Below, piece after piece: positions 10,566-22,787 of a DNA stretch of 64,000 bases. Location: positions 1 through 64,000 of the forward strand of contig NZ_JAUCZC010000002.1 of assembly GCF_030373265.1 (NCBI RefSeq), given 5' to 3'. A program made the translations under genes and the position numbers. A model generated the notes under the pieces. It was not told where the DNA came from. It was given only the letters and a program-made list of their open reading frames with translations, and did not search any database. The DNA comes from Blastomonas sp. GTDB lineage: Bacteria > Pseudomonadota > Alphaproteobacteria > Sphingomonadales > Sphingomonadaceae. The first letter of the stretch is position 1. Each line of letters begins with the position of its first letter.

Positions 10566-11597
10566 TCAGCGCAGCAAAAGCGACGAATCCCCATAGGAAT
10601 AGAAGCGATAGCCCTGCGCGATCGCATGGGCGTAAGCCGCTTTCATAACATCGAGCCCCATCAGCGCCGAGACCAGCATGAACAGTGTCGAGCGCGGAAG
10701 GTGGAAGTTGGTCATCAGCCCGTCGACGCCCCTGAAGCGATAGCCCGGGGTGATGAAGATCGCGGTGTCGCCTTCGAACGGCGCGATCGTGCCATCCTCG
10801 CGCGCTGCGCTTTCGATCAGCCGCAGCACCGTCGTGCCCACCGCCACCACGCGGTTGCCCCGCGCGCGCACAGCGTTGAGCCGCTCCGCTGTCGCTGTAT
10901 CAATGCAGCCCCATTCGGCGTGCATCTGATGATCGGCGGTGTCGTCCGCCTTGACCGGGAGGAAAGTGCCCGCGCCGACATGGAGCGTCAGCGTCGCATG
11001 CTCGACCCCCCTGATGGCAAGTGCGGCCATGAGCTCATCGGTGAAGTGCAGCGACGCGGTCGGTGCCGCGACCGCACCATCCTTCTGCGCGAAGCGGGTC
11101 TGGTAGTCTTCGCGGTCCGCTGCGTCGATTGCCCGCTTGGCGGCGATATAGGGCGGCAGCGGCATATTGCCGGCGCGTTCGAGCAGCACCTCGACAGGCT
11201 CGTCGCCCTGAAACGCCAGCGTGATCGATCCATCGGTGCCGCGCGCCTCGACAGTGGCGAAGACATCCGCGCCGAAATCGATGACATCGCCCAGCCGCAG
11301 CCGCCGCGAGTTGCGGACGAAGGCCTGCCAGCGGCGCAGATCGATCCGTTTGTGCAGCGTGGCGCCGATCCGCGCCTGTCCGCCCAGTTTCACGCCTTCA
11401 AGCTGCGCGGGGATGACGCGGGTGTCGTTGAACACCAGACAATCGCCGGGTTCGAGCAGCCCGGGCAGATCGCGGACATGGGCATCGGACAGGCCGTCGC
11501 CGCGCACGCACAGCATCCGGGCCGCATCGCGCGGGCGAACCGGCCGCAAGGCTATCCGTTCGGGAGGGAGCTCGAAATCGAAATCGTCAACGCGCAT
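10566..11597 (-). CDS. queA: S-adenosylmethionine:tRNA ribosyltransferase-isomerase
   Basis: A 343-residue cytoplasmic enzyme of the queuosine pathway. It moves the ribosyl part of SAM to preQ1 in tRNA to give epoxyqueuosine. The start [16 protein letters not shown] and the motifs [22 protein letters not shown] and [16 protein letters not shown] are characteristic. The ATG at 11597 begins the conserved N-terminus, so the upstream in-frame codons are excluded. In many alphaproteobacteria queA sits beside tgt; here tgt is at 43.4 kb. A palindromic repeat lies just upstream. Confidence 0.96.
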   Translation of the reverse strand: MRVDDFDFELPPERIALRPVRPRDAARMLCVRGDGLSDAHVRDLPGLLEPGDCLVFNDTRVIPAQLEGVKLGGQARIGATLHKRIDLRRWQAFVRNSRRLRLGDVIDFGADVFATVEARGTDGSITLAFQGDEPVEVLLERAGNMPLPPYIAAKRAIDAADREDYQTRFAQKDGAVAAPTASLHFTDELMAALAIRGVEHATLTLHVGAGTFLPVKADDTADHQMHAEWGCIDTATAERLNAVRARGNRVVAVGTTVLRLIESAAREDGTIAPFEGDTAIFITPGYRFRGVDGLMTNFHLPRSTLFMLVSALMGLDVMKAAYAHAIAQGYRFYSYGDSSLLLR

Positions 11598-11620
11598 TGT
11601 TCCGTATGCCTGACCTGACC

Positions 11621-11702
11621 CGTCACCCCCGCGCACGCGGGGGTCCCGCTTTGGCGACTAAGGCTGGGCAATAAGCGGGATTCCCGCTTTCGCGGGAATG
11701 AC
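11621..11702. repeat. REP-like paired palindromic repeat, copy A
   Basis: An approximately 82-base element made of two inverted hairpin units. It opens with CGTCACCCCCGCG...CGCGGGGGTCCCGC and closes with AAGCGGGATTCCCGC...CGCGGGAATGAC. It lies in the gap between queA and the cyclophilin gene. Four close relatives occur in this window, all between genes. Confidence 0.85.
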
Positions 11703-11728
11703 ACCGCAATGCAATGGGGCCGTGCCGC

Positions 11729-12646
11729 TCAATTCGTGATCGGAGCGTTCAGATCGTCGACCGAGATCGCCTGCTCGGCAGGCTGGGCCACCGCCGCATA
11801 ATTCGGTTCGGGCTTGTTCTGCGTCTTGAGCGAAGCTTGCAGGATGCGGGCCGGCGCCGTGGGCGGTTCGCCGCGCGGAATGGAATCGACAAACTGCATT
11901 CCCGAGAAGACACGGCCAAAGTTGGTGTAGCTGTTGTCGAGCGAAAAGCGCGGATAGAAGACGATGAAGAACTGGCTGTTGGCGCTGTTCGGGTCCTGCG
12001 CACGCGCCATCGACAGGCTTCCGCGCAGATGCGGGAACTTGTTAAACTCGGCCGCGACATCGGGAAGGTCCGATCCGCCCGTGCCGGTGCCGGTGGGATC
12101 GCCCGTCTGCGCCATGAAGCCATCAATCACGCGATGGAAAATGATGCCATCATAAAAACCCTGCCGTGCCAGCGTCTTGACCCGCTCGACATGGTTCGGA
12201 GCGATTTCGGGGTACAGCTGGATCGAAACCCGGCCGCCGGTCGACAGGTCGAGAAACAGGATGTTGTCGGGATCGGCCTTGTCGGGCGTGGGAAGCGTCG
12301 GGATCGATTCAACAATCGTCACCGCATCGGCAGTGCCGGATTCCTTGGCAGCCTCTTTCGCATCTTCGGAAGCCTCCTCGGCAGCATCGGCATCGGCCGA
12401 AGCCTGCTTGGCGGCCGCCTTTTCAGCGGCGCGCGCCTCTTTCTCGCGCTCCTTTTCGAGCTTGGCCGCTTCCTTTTCCTGCTGCTTGCGTGCCTTTTCC
12501 TCGGCCTTCGCAGCGTCGCGGGCTGCGCGCTCGGCATCCTTCGCCGTTTGCTCGGTCGGGGCCGCGTCCTGGGCCTGGATGGCAAGCGGAGTCAGCAGCA
12601 TCGGCACGAAAAGCAGGGCAGCAAGCGATTTCAACATCTTGGGCAT
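11729..12646 (-). CDS. Secreted cyclophilin-type peptidyl-prolyl isomerase with charged helical stalk
   Basis: 305 residues. A signal peptide (MPKMLKSLAALLFVPM... cleaved near IQA-QD) sends it to the periplasm. Residues about 30-108 are almost only Ala, Lys, Glu, Asp and Arg and should form a long charged helix or coiled coil. The cyclophilin domain follows at about 125-265, with FHRVIDGFMAQTGDPTGTG and NSANSQFFIVF; the catalytic Arg of FHR is present. A Pro/Ala-rich tail ends the protein. It catalyses cis-trans proline isomerisation and probably helps envelope protein folding. ATG 12637 is a possible alternative start. It lies between queA and coaD, a common alphaproteobacterial neighbourhood. 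Confidence 0.9.
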   Translation of the reverse strand: MPKMLKSLAALLFVPMLLTPLAIQAQDAAPTEQTAKDAERAARDAAKAEEKARKQQEKEAAKLEKEREKEARAAEKAAAKQASADADAAEEASEDAKEAAKESGTADAVTIVESIPTLPTPDKADPDNILFLDLSTGGRVSIQLYPEIAPNHVERVKTLARQGFYDGIIFHRVIDGFMAQTGDPTGTGTGGSDLPDVAAEFNKFPHLRGSLSMARAQDPNSANSQFFIVFYPRFSLDNSYTNFGRVFSGMQFVDSIPRGEPPTAPARILQASLKTQNKPEPNYAAVAQPAEQAISVDDLNAPITN

Positions 12647-12774
12647 AAAAGCGGGAATTCCTGTTCCAGTCAGGCGGGACGGCCGGCAGCGCCGCGTCCC
12701 GTTTCGGGCACGGCTATAGCCAAAGCATCTGAGCCTGTCATGAATGAACTTGGGGGACGCGCGCGGCTGTGCGG

Positions 12775-13275
12775 TCAGTCACCCTTGAGACCGATTTCGC
12801 GCACCCGCTTCTCGACATCGATCCGCACCGCATCGGTAACGAAGCGGTTGATCTGCCCGCCATAGCTGGCAATCTCCTTGACCAGCCGCGACGCGATCGG
12901 CTGCAACGAGACGTCCGCCATCAGGAACACCGTCTCGATGCGATGGTTGAGCTGCTGGTTCATCCCGGCCATCTGATATTCGTATTCGAAGTCGGCCACC
13001 GCGCGCAGCCCGCGCACGATCATGCTGGCGCCCTCGCGCTCGGCAAAGTCCATCAGCAGCGAATTGAACGAGACGACATGGATGGCATCGCCCATATCGG
13101 CAGTCTCGCGGCGGACCATCGCCATGCGTTCCTCGACGCTGAACATCGGGTTCTTGGACGGGTTGGTGGTGACGCCCACGACCAGCTTGTCGACCAATTT
13201 GGCCCCGCGCCTCAGGATGTCCATATGCCCCAGGGTGATGGGATCGAATGTCCCCGGATAAACGCCTATGCGCAT
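12775..13275 (-). CDS. coaD: Phosphopantetheine adenylyltransferase
   Basis: A 166-residue enzyme for the penultimate step of CoA synthesis, which adds AMP to 4'-phosphopantetheine. The nucleotidyltransferase signature YPGTFDPITLGHMDIL is at the N-terminus, and FNSLLMDFA and RGLRAVADFEYEYQMA are typical. ATG 13275 is chosen because AAGAGG lies 9 bases upstream. An ATG three codons earlier would sit directly on that ribosome site. Length and motifs are normal. Confidence 0.96.
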   Translation of the reverse strand: MRIGVYPGTFDPITLGHMDILRRGAKLVDKLVVGVTTNPSKNPMFSVEERMAMVRRETADMGDAIHVVSFNSLLMDFAEREGASMIVRGLRAVADFEYEYQMAGMNQQLNHRIETVFLMADVSLQPIASRLVKEIASYGGQINRFVTDAVRIDVEKRVREIGLKGD

Positions 13276-13308
13276 GATGGTCATCCTCTTTTGCGTCGCA
13301 TTCTGCGG

Positions 13309-14220
13309 TCAGTTTTCGCGTTCGACGATGTAACGCGCCAGCGCGCGCAGCAGATCGGCCTCGCGACCATGGCTGGCGAGATGACCGATCGCCTGATCGA
13401 CCAGGAAGAACGCCTGTTCGCGCGCGCGCTCCAGACCCAGCAGCGACAGGAAGGTTTCCTTGCCCGCGGCCGCGTCCTTGTGCAGCGCCTTGCCGGCCAG
13501 AGCCTCGTCGCCGGTCTCATCCATGATGTCGTCAGCGATCTGGAAGGCCAGACCGATGTCGCGGGCATAAGCGCGCAACGCGGTGCGCCCCTCGACCGGC
13601 ACATTGGCAAGGATAGCGCCCATCTCGACCGAGGCCGCGATCAGCGCGCCGGTCTTCAGCCGCTGCAGCTTGGTGACGGTGGGCAGGTCGAACTTGGCCT
13701 TTTCGGCCTCGAGGTCCATCATCTGGCCGCCGGCCATTCCGTTAGGGCCGCTCGCTTCAGCCAATGTCATGATCAGTTCGGCACGGATGAACGGATCGGG
13801 GTGCGACTGGCTTCCGGCCAGGATCTCGAACGCCAGCGCATGCAGCGAATCGCCTGCCAGAACCGCGACAGCATCGCTGAACGCCTTGTGCACCGTCGGC
13901 TTGCCACGGCGCATGTCGTCGTCGTCCATGCAGGGCAGATCGTCGTGGATCAGCGAATAGACATGGATCGCCTCGACCGCGCAGGCGACGCGCACGGCGA
14001 GCGAGCGATCGACGTTGAACAGCGCAGCGGTCGCGGTGAGCAGCAGCGGACGCACCCTTTTTCCGCCGCCGATCGCGGCATGGCGCATGGCCTCGTACAG
14101 CACTGCGCGCGGATCATCGGGAACGGTCAGAAGCGCATCGAAGCACGCATCGACATCCAGCGATATCTGGCGGAAGGCATCGGCAAGGGCAATATCGCCA
14201 ATTGCGGTCGTCATCGTCAT
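13309..14220 (-). CDS. ispA: Polyprenyl synthetase, farnesyl diphosphate synthase type
   Basis: A 303-residue cytoplasmic prenyltransferase. Both Asp-rich motifs are present: the first is LIHDDLPCMDDDDMRRGKPT and the second is FQIADDIMDETGD. GGGKRVRPLL is the diphosphate-binding stretch. The first motif has the two extra residues between its aspartates that mark bacterial short-chain (FPP) synthases. Several start codons are clustered (TTG 14223, ATG 14220, ATG 14214); ATG 14220 is chosen. xseB lies upstream on the same strand, the common xseB-ispA pair. dxs, often third in this group, is not here. Confidence 0.93.
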   Translation of the reverse strand: MTMTTAIGDIALADAFRQISLDVDACFDALLTVPDDPRAVLYEAMRHAAIGGGKRVRPLLLTATAALFNVDRSLAVRVACAVEAIHVYSLIHDDLPCMDDDDMRRGKPTVHKAFSDAVAVLAGDSLHALAFEILAGSQSHPDPFIRAELIMTLAEASGPNGMAGGQMMDLEAEKAKFDLPTVTKLQRLKTGALIAASVEMGAILANVPVEGRTALRAYARDIGLAFQIADDIMDETGDEALAGKALHKDAAAGKETFLSLLGLERAREQAFFLVDQAIGHLASHGREADLLRALARYIVEREN

Positions 14221-14285
14221 CAATCCCCCACCCCGGTCGCGTTTCCGGGTTGACCCAGTGGTGTCATCGCGCTGTCTTCAAGTCT

Positions 14286-14534
14286 TCAGCCCGCATCGAA
14301 CGGAACGGTTCCCGCCGCGTGACCATCCGCCCCGACACGAATCTTCTCGATCCGCGCCTGCGCGACGTCGAGGCGCTTCTGGCAATGGCTGCGCAACTGA
14401 TCGCCGCGTTCGTAAAGGCTGATCGATGCATCGAGCGGGACATCGCCCGATTCGAGCTGGCGCACGATCACTTCCAGCTCCTTCAAGGCATCTTCAAACG
14501 ACAAATCGGCGGCAATGGCAGGGACTTCAGTCAT
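14286..14534 (-). CDS. xseB: Exodeoxyribonuclease VII small subunit
   Basis: An 82-residue small subunit that binds XseA to form the single-strand nuclease. The family core SFEDALKELEVIVRQLESGD followed by VPLDASISLYERG is clear. The start at ATG 14534 gives a normal length. The gene precedes ispA by 65 bases in the same direction, so it is probably co-transcribed. xseA is not in the window. Confidence 0.95.
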   Translation of the reverse strand: MTEVPAIAADLSFEDALKELEVIVRQLESGDVPLDASISLYERGDQLRSHCQKRLDVAQARIEKIRVGADGHAAGTVPFDAG

Positions 14535-14631
14535 GCGCACAGCTTTGACCGCTGGCCCGCGCGCGGTCAAGGCAGTTGCTGCCGATAGGCGCTTCTTGTA
14601 ATTTCTCAGCCCTCAAACACGGGAGTTTGTC

Positions 14632-14886
14632 ATGGACGGTTTCAACCTGTCGGACGCCGATAAAAGTCTGAGCGCCTTGGTCGACCGAACCGAGGCGGGC
14701 GAGACGATCGACATCCTGCGCGACGGCCGGCTGGTGGCCAAGCTGGTGCCGGTGGAGCCGCCGGTCGACAAGCTCAAGCGGCGTGTGGATATCGAGGCGC
14801 TCCGGCGGCATCTTGAACAGATGCCCATGCAGCATCATTCCGCAGGCGAGTTTATCCGTCACATGCGCGATACCGACCGCTATTGA
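14632..14886 (+). CDS. Phd/YefM-type antitoxin
   Basis: An 84-residue protein. LSDADKSLSALVDRTEAGET and ILRDGRLVAKLVPVE match the Phd/YefM DNA-binding fold, and the remainder is the usual variable toxin-binding tail. CGGGAG lies 6 bases before ATG. Its TGA stop overlaps the ATG of the following PIN-domain gene, the standard toxin-antitoxin arrangement. The toxin is broken, so this antitoxin may now be an orphan. Confidence 0.85.
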   Translation: MDGFNLSDADKSLSALVDRTEAGETIDILRDGRLVAKLVPVEPPVDKLKRRVDIEALRRHLEQMPMQHHSAGEFIRHMRDTDRY

Positions 14887-15309
14887 TGCAATATCTCGAC
14901 ACGTCTGTGCTGGTTGCGTTGCTCTGCCGCGAGACGAACAGCCAGAACGTGCTGGCATGGTTATATGACCTCGAAGCTGGCAGCGCAGCTATCAGCCAGT
15001 GGACCTTGGTAGAGTTCGCCAGTGCTTTGGCGCTGAAGATCAGAATGGGTTCAATCGCCACCTCAGATGCACACAAGGCAAAGACCATGCTGGAGGAAAT
15101 GCTGGAAGGGACCTTGCAAGTGCTGCCCGCTCACCGAGCCGGACTTTGACGACGCGGCACGTTTCTGCTCAACCTGACACTTGAACCTTCGCGGTCCGGA
15201 TGCCCTTCACCTGGCGATCGCGGCACGGCTGCGTCTATCTATGGCCACTTTTGACCGGCCTCAGTTTGCTGCCGCGCAACACTTCGGCATAACCGCTGTC
15301 ACCCCCTGA
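14886..15309 (+). pseudogene. VapC-like PIN-domain toxin, broken by a frameshift and a stop codon
   Basis: The N-terminus MQYLDTSVLVALLCRE has the first catalytic Asp of a PIN nuclease, and QWTLVEFASALALK is also typical. The frame ends early at 15149 after VLPAHRAGL. Removing one base near 15129 restores VLPLTEPDFDDAARF, which then meets TGA at 15175. Beyond that the same frame continues as LNLRGPDALHLAIAARLRL and TFDRPQFAAAQHFGI up to TGA 15309, which includes the last PIN motif. Two separate lesions argue for real decay and not a base-call error. A functional toxin would be about 140 residues. Confidence 0.82.
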
Positions 15310-15355
15310 TTTGCCCCCTTCCCCGATCGCGCTCAGCCGCGTAAAGCGCGGGGCC

Positions 15356-17581
<2,226 letters not shown>

Positions 17582-17618
17582 GGCCGCGTCTCAAGCTCAG
17601 CCCAGAAGAGTACCCCCC

Positions 17619-18461
17619 ATGCTCACCCGCCTGCTCGTGATCGTCCTGCTCGCCCTGCCCGCCCCTGCTCTGGCGTGGGGCGAATATGGTCACAAGACCA
17701 TCGCCTCGATCGCCGAAGCGAATATCTCGGCCAAGGCCAGGGCGCGGATGAACGCGCTGTTCCGCGTCGAAAAGCTGCTCGGAACGCCCGATTGCCCGCT
17801 GGCCAACATCGGCGATGCCGGCGTGTGGGCGGACTGTATCCGCCGCGATGACCTGCGCTGGGGGCACACCGGGCCCTGGCACTATATCAACATGGACATC
17901 TGCAAGCCGTTCGACATCAAGGCGAACTGCCCCAATGGCAACTGCGTCGGCGCGCAGGTCACGCGCAACGAGAAGCTGCTGGCCGACACCAGCCTGCCCA
18001 CGCACGTCCGGCTCGAGGCTTTGGCCTGGCTGGTCCATGCAATGGGCGACATGCACCAGCCGATGCACGGCGGTGACCGCGGCGATCTGGGCGGCAACCG
18101 GGTCAGCGCGGCCTATGGCATCGTCGAAGGCCGGATGAACCTGCACCGGCTGTGGGATACGCCCGTCGCCGAGCGCGCGATCACCCAAGGCGAACCGATG
18201 GTGCGCCGCTACACCCCCTCCGAACGCAGCCCGTATCTCACCGGCACGGTCGAGGACTGGGGGCTCGAAAGCTGGAGCATCGCGCGCGACATCGCCTATC
18301 CCACCGCGCAGCACGGGCCGGCCTGCGGCCCCGCATTGCAGCCAGGCGAGCGCGCCCGGCACGATGACGAAGACATCGAGACACTGATACCAGTCGTGCG
18401 CCAGCAAGTGCTGCGCGCGGGATTGCGCCTCGCCGATGCGCTCGAGCGAGCGCTGGGCTGA
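17619..18461 (+). CDS. S1/P1-type zinc nuclease, secreted
   Basis: 280 residues with a signal peptide cleaved after PALA, so the mature protein would begin WGEYGH. In this family the N-terminal Trp and the nearby His bind zinc. Other ligand motifs are visible: GDAGVWAD, GPWHYIN, HAMGDMHQPMHGGD and NLHRLWD. It would degrade single-stranded nucleic acids in the periplasm or outside and could help phosphate or nucleoside scavenging. It follows purL by 37 bases in the same direction. Length and metal ligands appear complete. Confidence 0.92.
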   Translation: MLTRLLVIVLLALPAPALAWGEYGHKTIASIAEANISAKARARMNALFRVEKLLGTPDCPLANIGDAGVWADCIRRDDLRWGHTGPWHYINMDICKPFDIKANCPNGNCVGAQVTRNEKLLADTSLPTHVRLEALAWLVHAMGDMHQPMHGGDRGDLGGNRVSAAYGIVEGRMNLHRLWDTPVAERAITQGEPMVRRYTPSERSPYLTGTVEDWGLESWSIARDIAYPTAQHGPACGPALQPGERARHDDEDIETLIPVVRQQVLRAGLRLADALERALG

Positions 18462-18512
18462 CCGACCGATTTGCATCAGCACACCCCGGACGAATGATCC
18501 CGTCACGCTTCT

Positions 18513-18536
18513 TGCAATCGTTTGCATAAAATTGCA
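18513..18536. promoter_or_regulatory. LacI-family-type operator candidate upstream of zwf
   Basis: TGCAATCGTTTGCA (18513-18526) is a near-perfect inverted repeat with a central CG, the pattern of LacI-family operators. A second dyad, TGCATAAAATTGCA, overlaps it and extends to 18536. The pair lies about 110-130 bases before zwf in the only gap before the Entner-Doudoroff operon. The regulator gene is not in the window. Confidence 0.5.
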
Positions 18537-18645
18537 TGCTTTGGACCGGGCAACAGCGGTGGACAGGCAGCCGGGCCAACCTTAACACGGGGCCGCACCG
18601 GCCAGCCGCCGATACACGCAGACACTTGAGGGATAGGGAAAACTG

Positions 18646-20094
18646 ATGGCCAATGCGCAATCGCGGACGTTGCTGCTTTTCGGGGCGACCGGCGACCTGT
18701 CCAAGCGGATGCTGCTGCCGTCGCTGTTCGTGCTTCACGCTGACGGCCTGATCGCGCCCGATCTCAAGATCATGGGAACCGCCCGCAGCGATCTCGACGA
18801 TGCCGCCTTTCGCGCGATGGCGGGCGAGGCGCTGGCGCAATTCCTCCCCGAACCGCGCAAGGACGACGCGCTGATCGCCAGCTTCCTCGAGCGGATCAGC
18901 TACCAGCCGCTCGATGCCTCGACCATCGAGGGGTTCAGTGACCTTGCCGACCGGCTGGGCGATATCTCGGGCGGCATGTCGATCTTCCTGTCGACCGCGC
19001 CGTTTCTGTTCAAACCAACCATCCAGGGCCTGAAATCCGCAGGTCTGGCGGGCGAGATGGTGCGCATCGGCCTCGAAAAGCCCTTGGGCAACGATCTGGC
19101 CTCGTCGAAGGCGATCAACGATGCGGTTGCCGAAGCCTTCCCCGAAAGCCGCACGTTCCGGATCGACCATTATCTGGGCAAGGAAACCGTGCAGAACCTG
19201 ATGGCGCTGCGCTTTGCCAACATGATGTTCGAACCGTTGTGGAACGCCAACGGCATCGAGCATATCCAGATCACCGTTTCGGAGACCGTGGGGCTCGAGG
19301 GGCGCCACGGATTCTACAACGACACCGGCGCGCTGCGCGACATGGTGCAGAACCATATGCTGCAACTGCTGGCGCTGATCGCGATGGAACCGCCGGCCGA
19401 GTTCGACGCGACCTCGATCCGCGACGAAAAGGTCAAGGTGCTGCGCTCGCTGCGTCCGGTCGCGCCGGCCGAAACCGTGCGCGGGCAATATGGCGCAGGC
19501 GCGGTCGGCGGCAAGGCTGTGCATTCCTATGCCGACGATCTGGGCGAGGCATCGGACACCGAAACCTTCGTCGCGATCAAGGCGCATGTCGACAACTGGC
19601 GCTGGCAGGGCGTGCCCTTCTACCTGCGCACCGGCAAGCGGCTGGCCGAACGGCGCAGCGAGATCGTCATCCAGTTCAAGCCGGTGCCGCACAACATCTT
19701 CGCCCAGCGCGGCGGAAAATTGTCGGCCAACCGTCTGGTGATCCGCCTGCAGCCCGAGGAATATGTCCGGCTGCTGGTGATGGCCAAGGAGCCCGGGCTC
19801 GATCGCGGCGGCCTCACCCTGCGCGAGGTCCCGCTCGACCTGTCGCTGACCATGGCGTTTTCCAAGGCGCAACGCCGCATCGCCTATGAGCGTTTGTTGC
19901 TCGACCTGATCGATGGCGAGCCGACCCTGTTCGTCCGCCGCGACGAGGTGGAAGCGCAGTGGCGCTGGGTCGATGCCATCCGCAAGACCTGGGCTGAAAA
20001 CGCGATCGAACCCAAATCATATGGTTCGGGAAGCTGGGGGCCGAGTGCGGCCATCGCGCTGACCGAACGCGACGGAGTAAGCTGGAATGACTGA
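18646..20094 (+). CDS. zwf: Glucose-6-phosphate 1-dehydrogenase
   Basis: A 482-residue cytoplasmic enzyme that oxidises glucose 6-phosphate to 6-phosphogluconolactone. The nucleotide-binding start is FGATGDLSKRMLLPSLF. The catalytic motif RIDHYLGKETVQNLMALRFAN contains the active-site His and substrate Lys. It is the first gene of the operon zwf-pgl-edd-glk-eda. It overlaps pgl by 8 bases. Confidence 0.97.
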   Translation: MANAQSRTLLLFGATGDLSKRMLLPSLFVLHADGLIAPDLKIMGTARSDLDDAAFRAMAGEALAQFLPEPRKDDALIASFLERISYQPLDASTIEGFSDLADRLGDISGGMSIFLSTAPFLFKPTIQGLKSAGLAGEMVRIGLEKPLGNDLASSKAINDAVAEAFPESRTFRIDHYLGKETVQNLMALRFANMMFEPLWNANGIEHIQITVSETVGLEGRHGFYNDTGALRDMVQNHMLQLLALIAMEPPAEFDATSIRDEKVKVLRSLRPVAPAETVRGQYGAGAVGGKAVHSYADDLGEASDTETFVAIKAHVDNWRWQGVPFYLRTGKRLAERRSEIVIQFKPVPHNIFAQRGGKLSANRLVIRLQPEEYVRLLVMAKEPGLDRGGLTLREVPLDLSLTMAFSKAQRRIAYERLLLDLIDGEPTLFVRRDEVEAQWRWVDAIRKTWAENAIEPKSYGSGSWGPSAAIALTERDGVSWND

Positions 20095-20791
20095 GATTGA
20101 ATGGTGGGACTATGACGATGCCGCCGAGATGGCAGGCGCGCTCGCGGGCGACATCGGCTTCATCATCGAGAGCGCAATCGATGCGCGCGGCAGCGCGGTG
20201 ATCGCCCTGGCCGGGGGCAGCACGCCGCTGGCGGCCTATGCCAAGCTCGCCGAAGCGAAGATCAACTGGAAGAAGGTCACGATCATCCCCACCGACGACC
20301 GCATCGTGCCGATGGGCGATGCTTTGTCGAACGTGACGATGCTCGCCAAGACCTTCCTGCCCAAGGGTGCCCGTGTCATCCCGATCATCAGCGAGGCGGC
20401 GAGCGACTACAAGGCGTGCGGCAATGCTGCCAATGCCCGTCTGGAAGACTTCCACTGGCCGCTCGACCTGTGCCTGCTGGGCATGGGCGCCGATGGCCAC
20501 ACCGCGTCGATCTTCCCCGGGCCCGATCTGGAAGAGGCGCTGACCGCGCCCGCCGACCGCCGTGCGGTGGGGGTCATGCCCGATCCCATGCCGAAGGACG
20601 CACCGGTGGCACGGGTCACCCTGTCGCTGCCCGCGATTGCCTCTGCCCGTGCGTTGATCATCGCCATCACCGGCAAGGACAAGAAGAAGGTGCTCGAAAC
20701 GGCGATCAGCCAGGCGGACGCATCGGCCTATCCGATCGGCAGGGTGCTGAGCGCCGTCGAACTGCCCGTCGACATTCACTGGGCTGCCTGA
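20087..20791 (+). CDS. pgl: 6-phosphogluconolactonase
   Basis: A 234-residue member of the NagB/DevB-type lactonases that hydrolyses the product of Zwf. The motifs [26 protein letters not shown] and [16 protein letters not shown] are present. It overlaps the end of zwf and is followed 32 bases later by edd, so translational coupling is likely. Confidence 0.95.
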   Translation: MTEIEWWDYDDAAEMAGALAGDIGFIIESAIDARGSAVIALAGGSTPLAAYAKLAEAKINWKKVTIIPTDDRIVPMGDALSNVTMLAKTFLPKGARVIPIISEAASDYKACGNAANARLEDFHWPLDLCLLGMGADGHTASIFPGPDLEEALTAPADRRAVGVMPDPMPKDAPVARVTLSLPAIASARALIIAITGKDKKKVLETAISQADASAYPIGRVLSAVELPVDIHWAA

Positions 20792-20823
20792 GCTCCGGCT
20801 CGAAACAACTGGAAGCGAATGCC

Positions 20824-22650
<1,827 letters not shown>

Positions 22651-22677
22651 TGATCGGTCGGGTTCAAGCACTCTCCC

Positions 22678-22760
22678 CGTCATTCCCGCGAACGCGGGAA
22701 TCCCGCTTTGGCGCAACGATCGCGCAGAAAAGCGGGATCCCCGCCTGCGCGGGGATGACG
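22678..22760. repeat. REP-like paired palindromic repeat, copy B, inside the Entner-Doudoroff operon
   Basis: It has the same two-hairpin structure as copy A: CGTCATTCCCGCGAACGCGG at the left and AAGCGGGATCCCCGC...GCGGGGATGACG at the right. It is the only copy here that lies between two genes of an evident operon, edd and glk. It may therefore affect mRNA stability or polarity. Confidence 0.85.
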
Positions 22761-22787
22761 AGCAATCTAGGGTCGGACAGCTAACCC

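Noticed and set aside
12676-12704. Hairpin GGGACG...CGTCCC between the cyclophilin and coaD genes as a terminator
   Set aside because: No T run follows on either strand, so it is not supported as a Rho-independent terminator.
12769-14253. A 494-codon plus-strand frame over coaD and ispA
   Set aside because: Antisense shadow; both minus-strand genes have full signatures.
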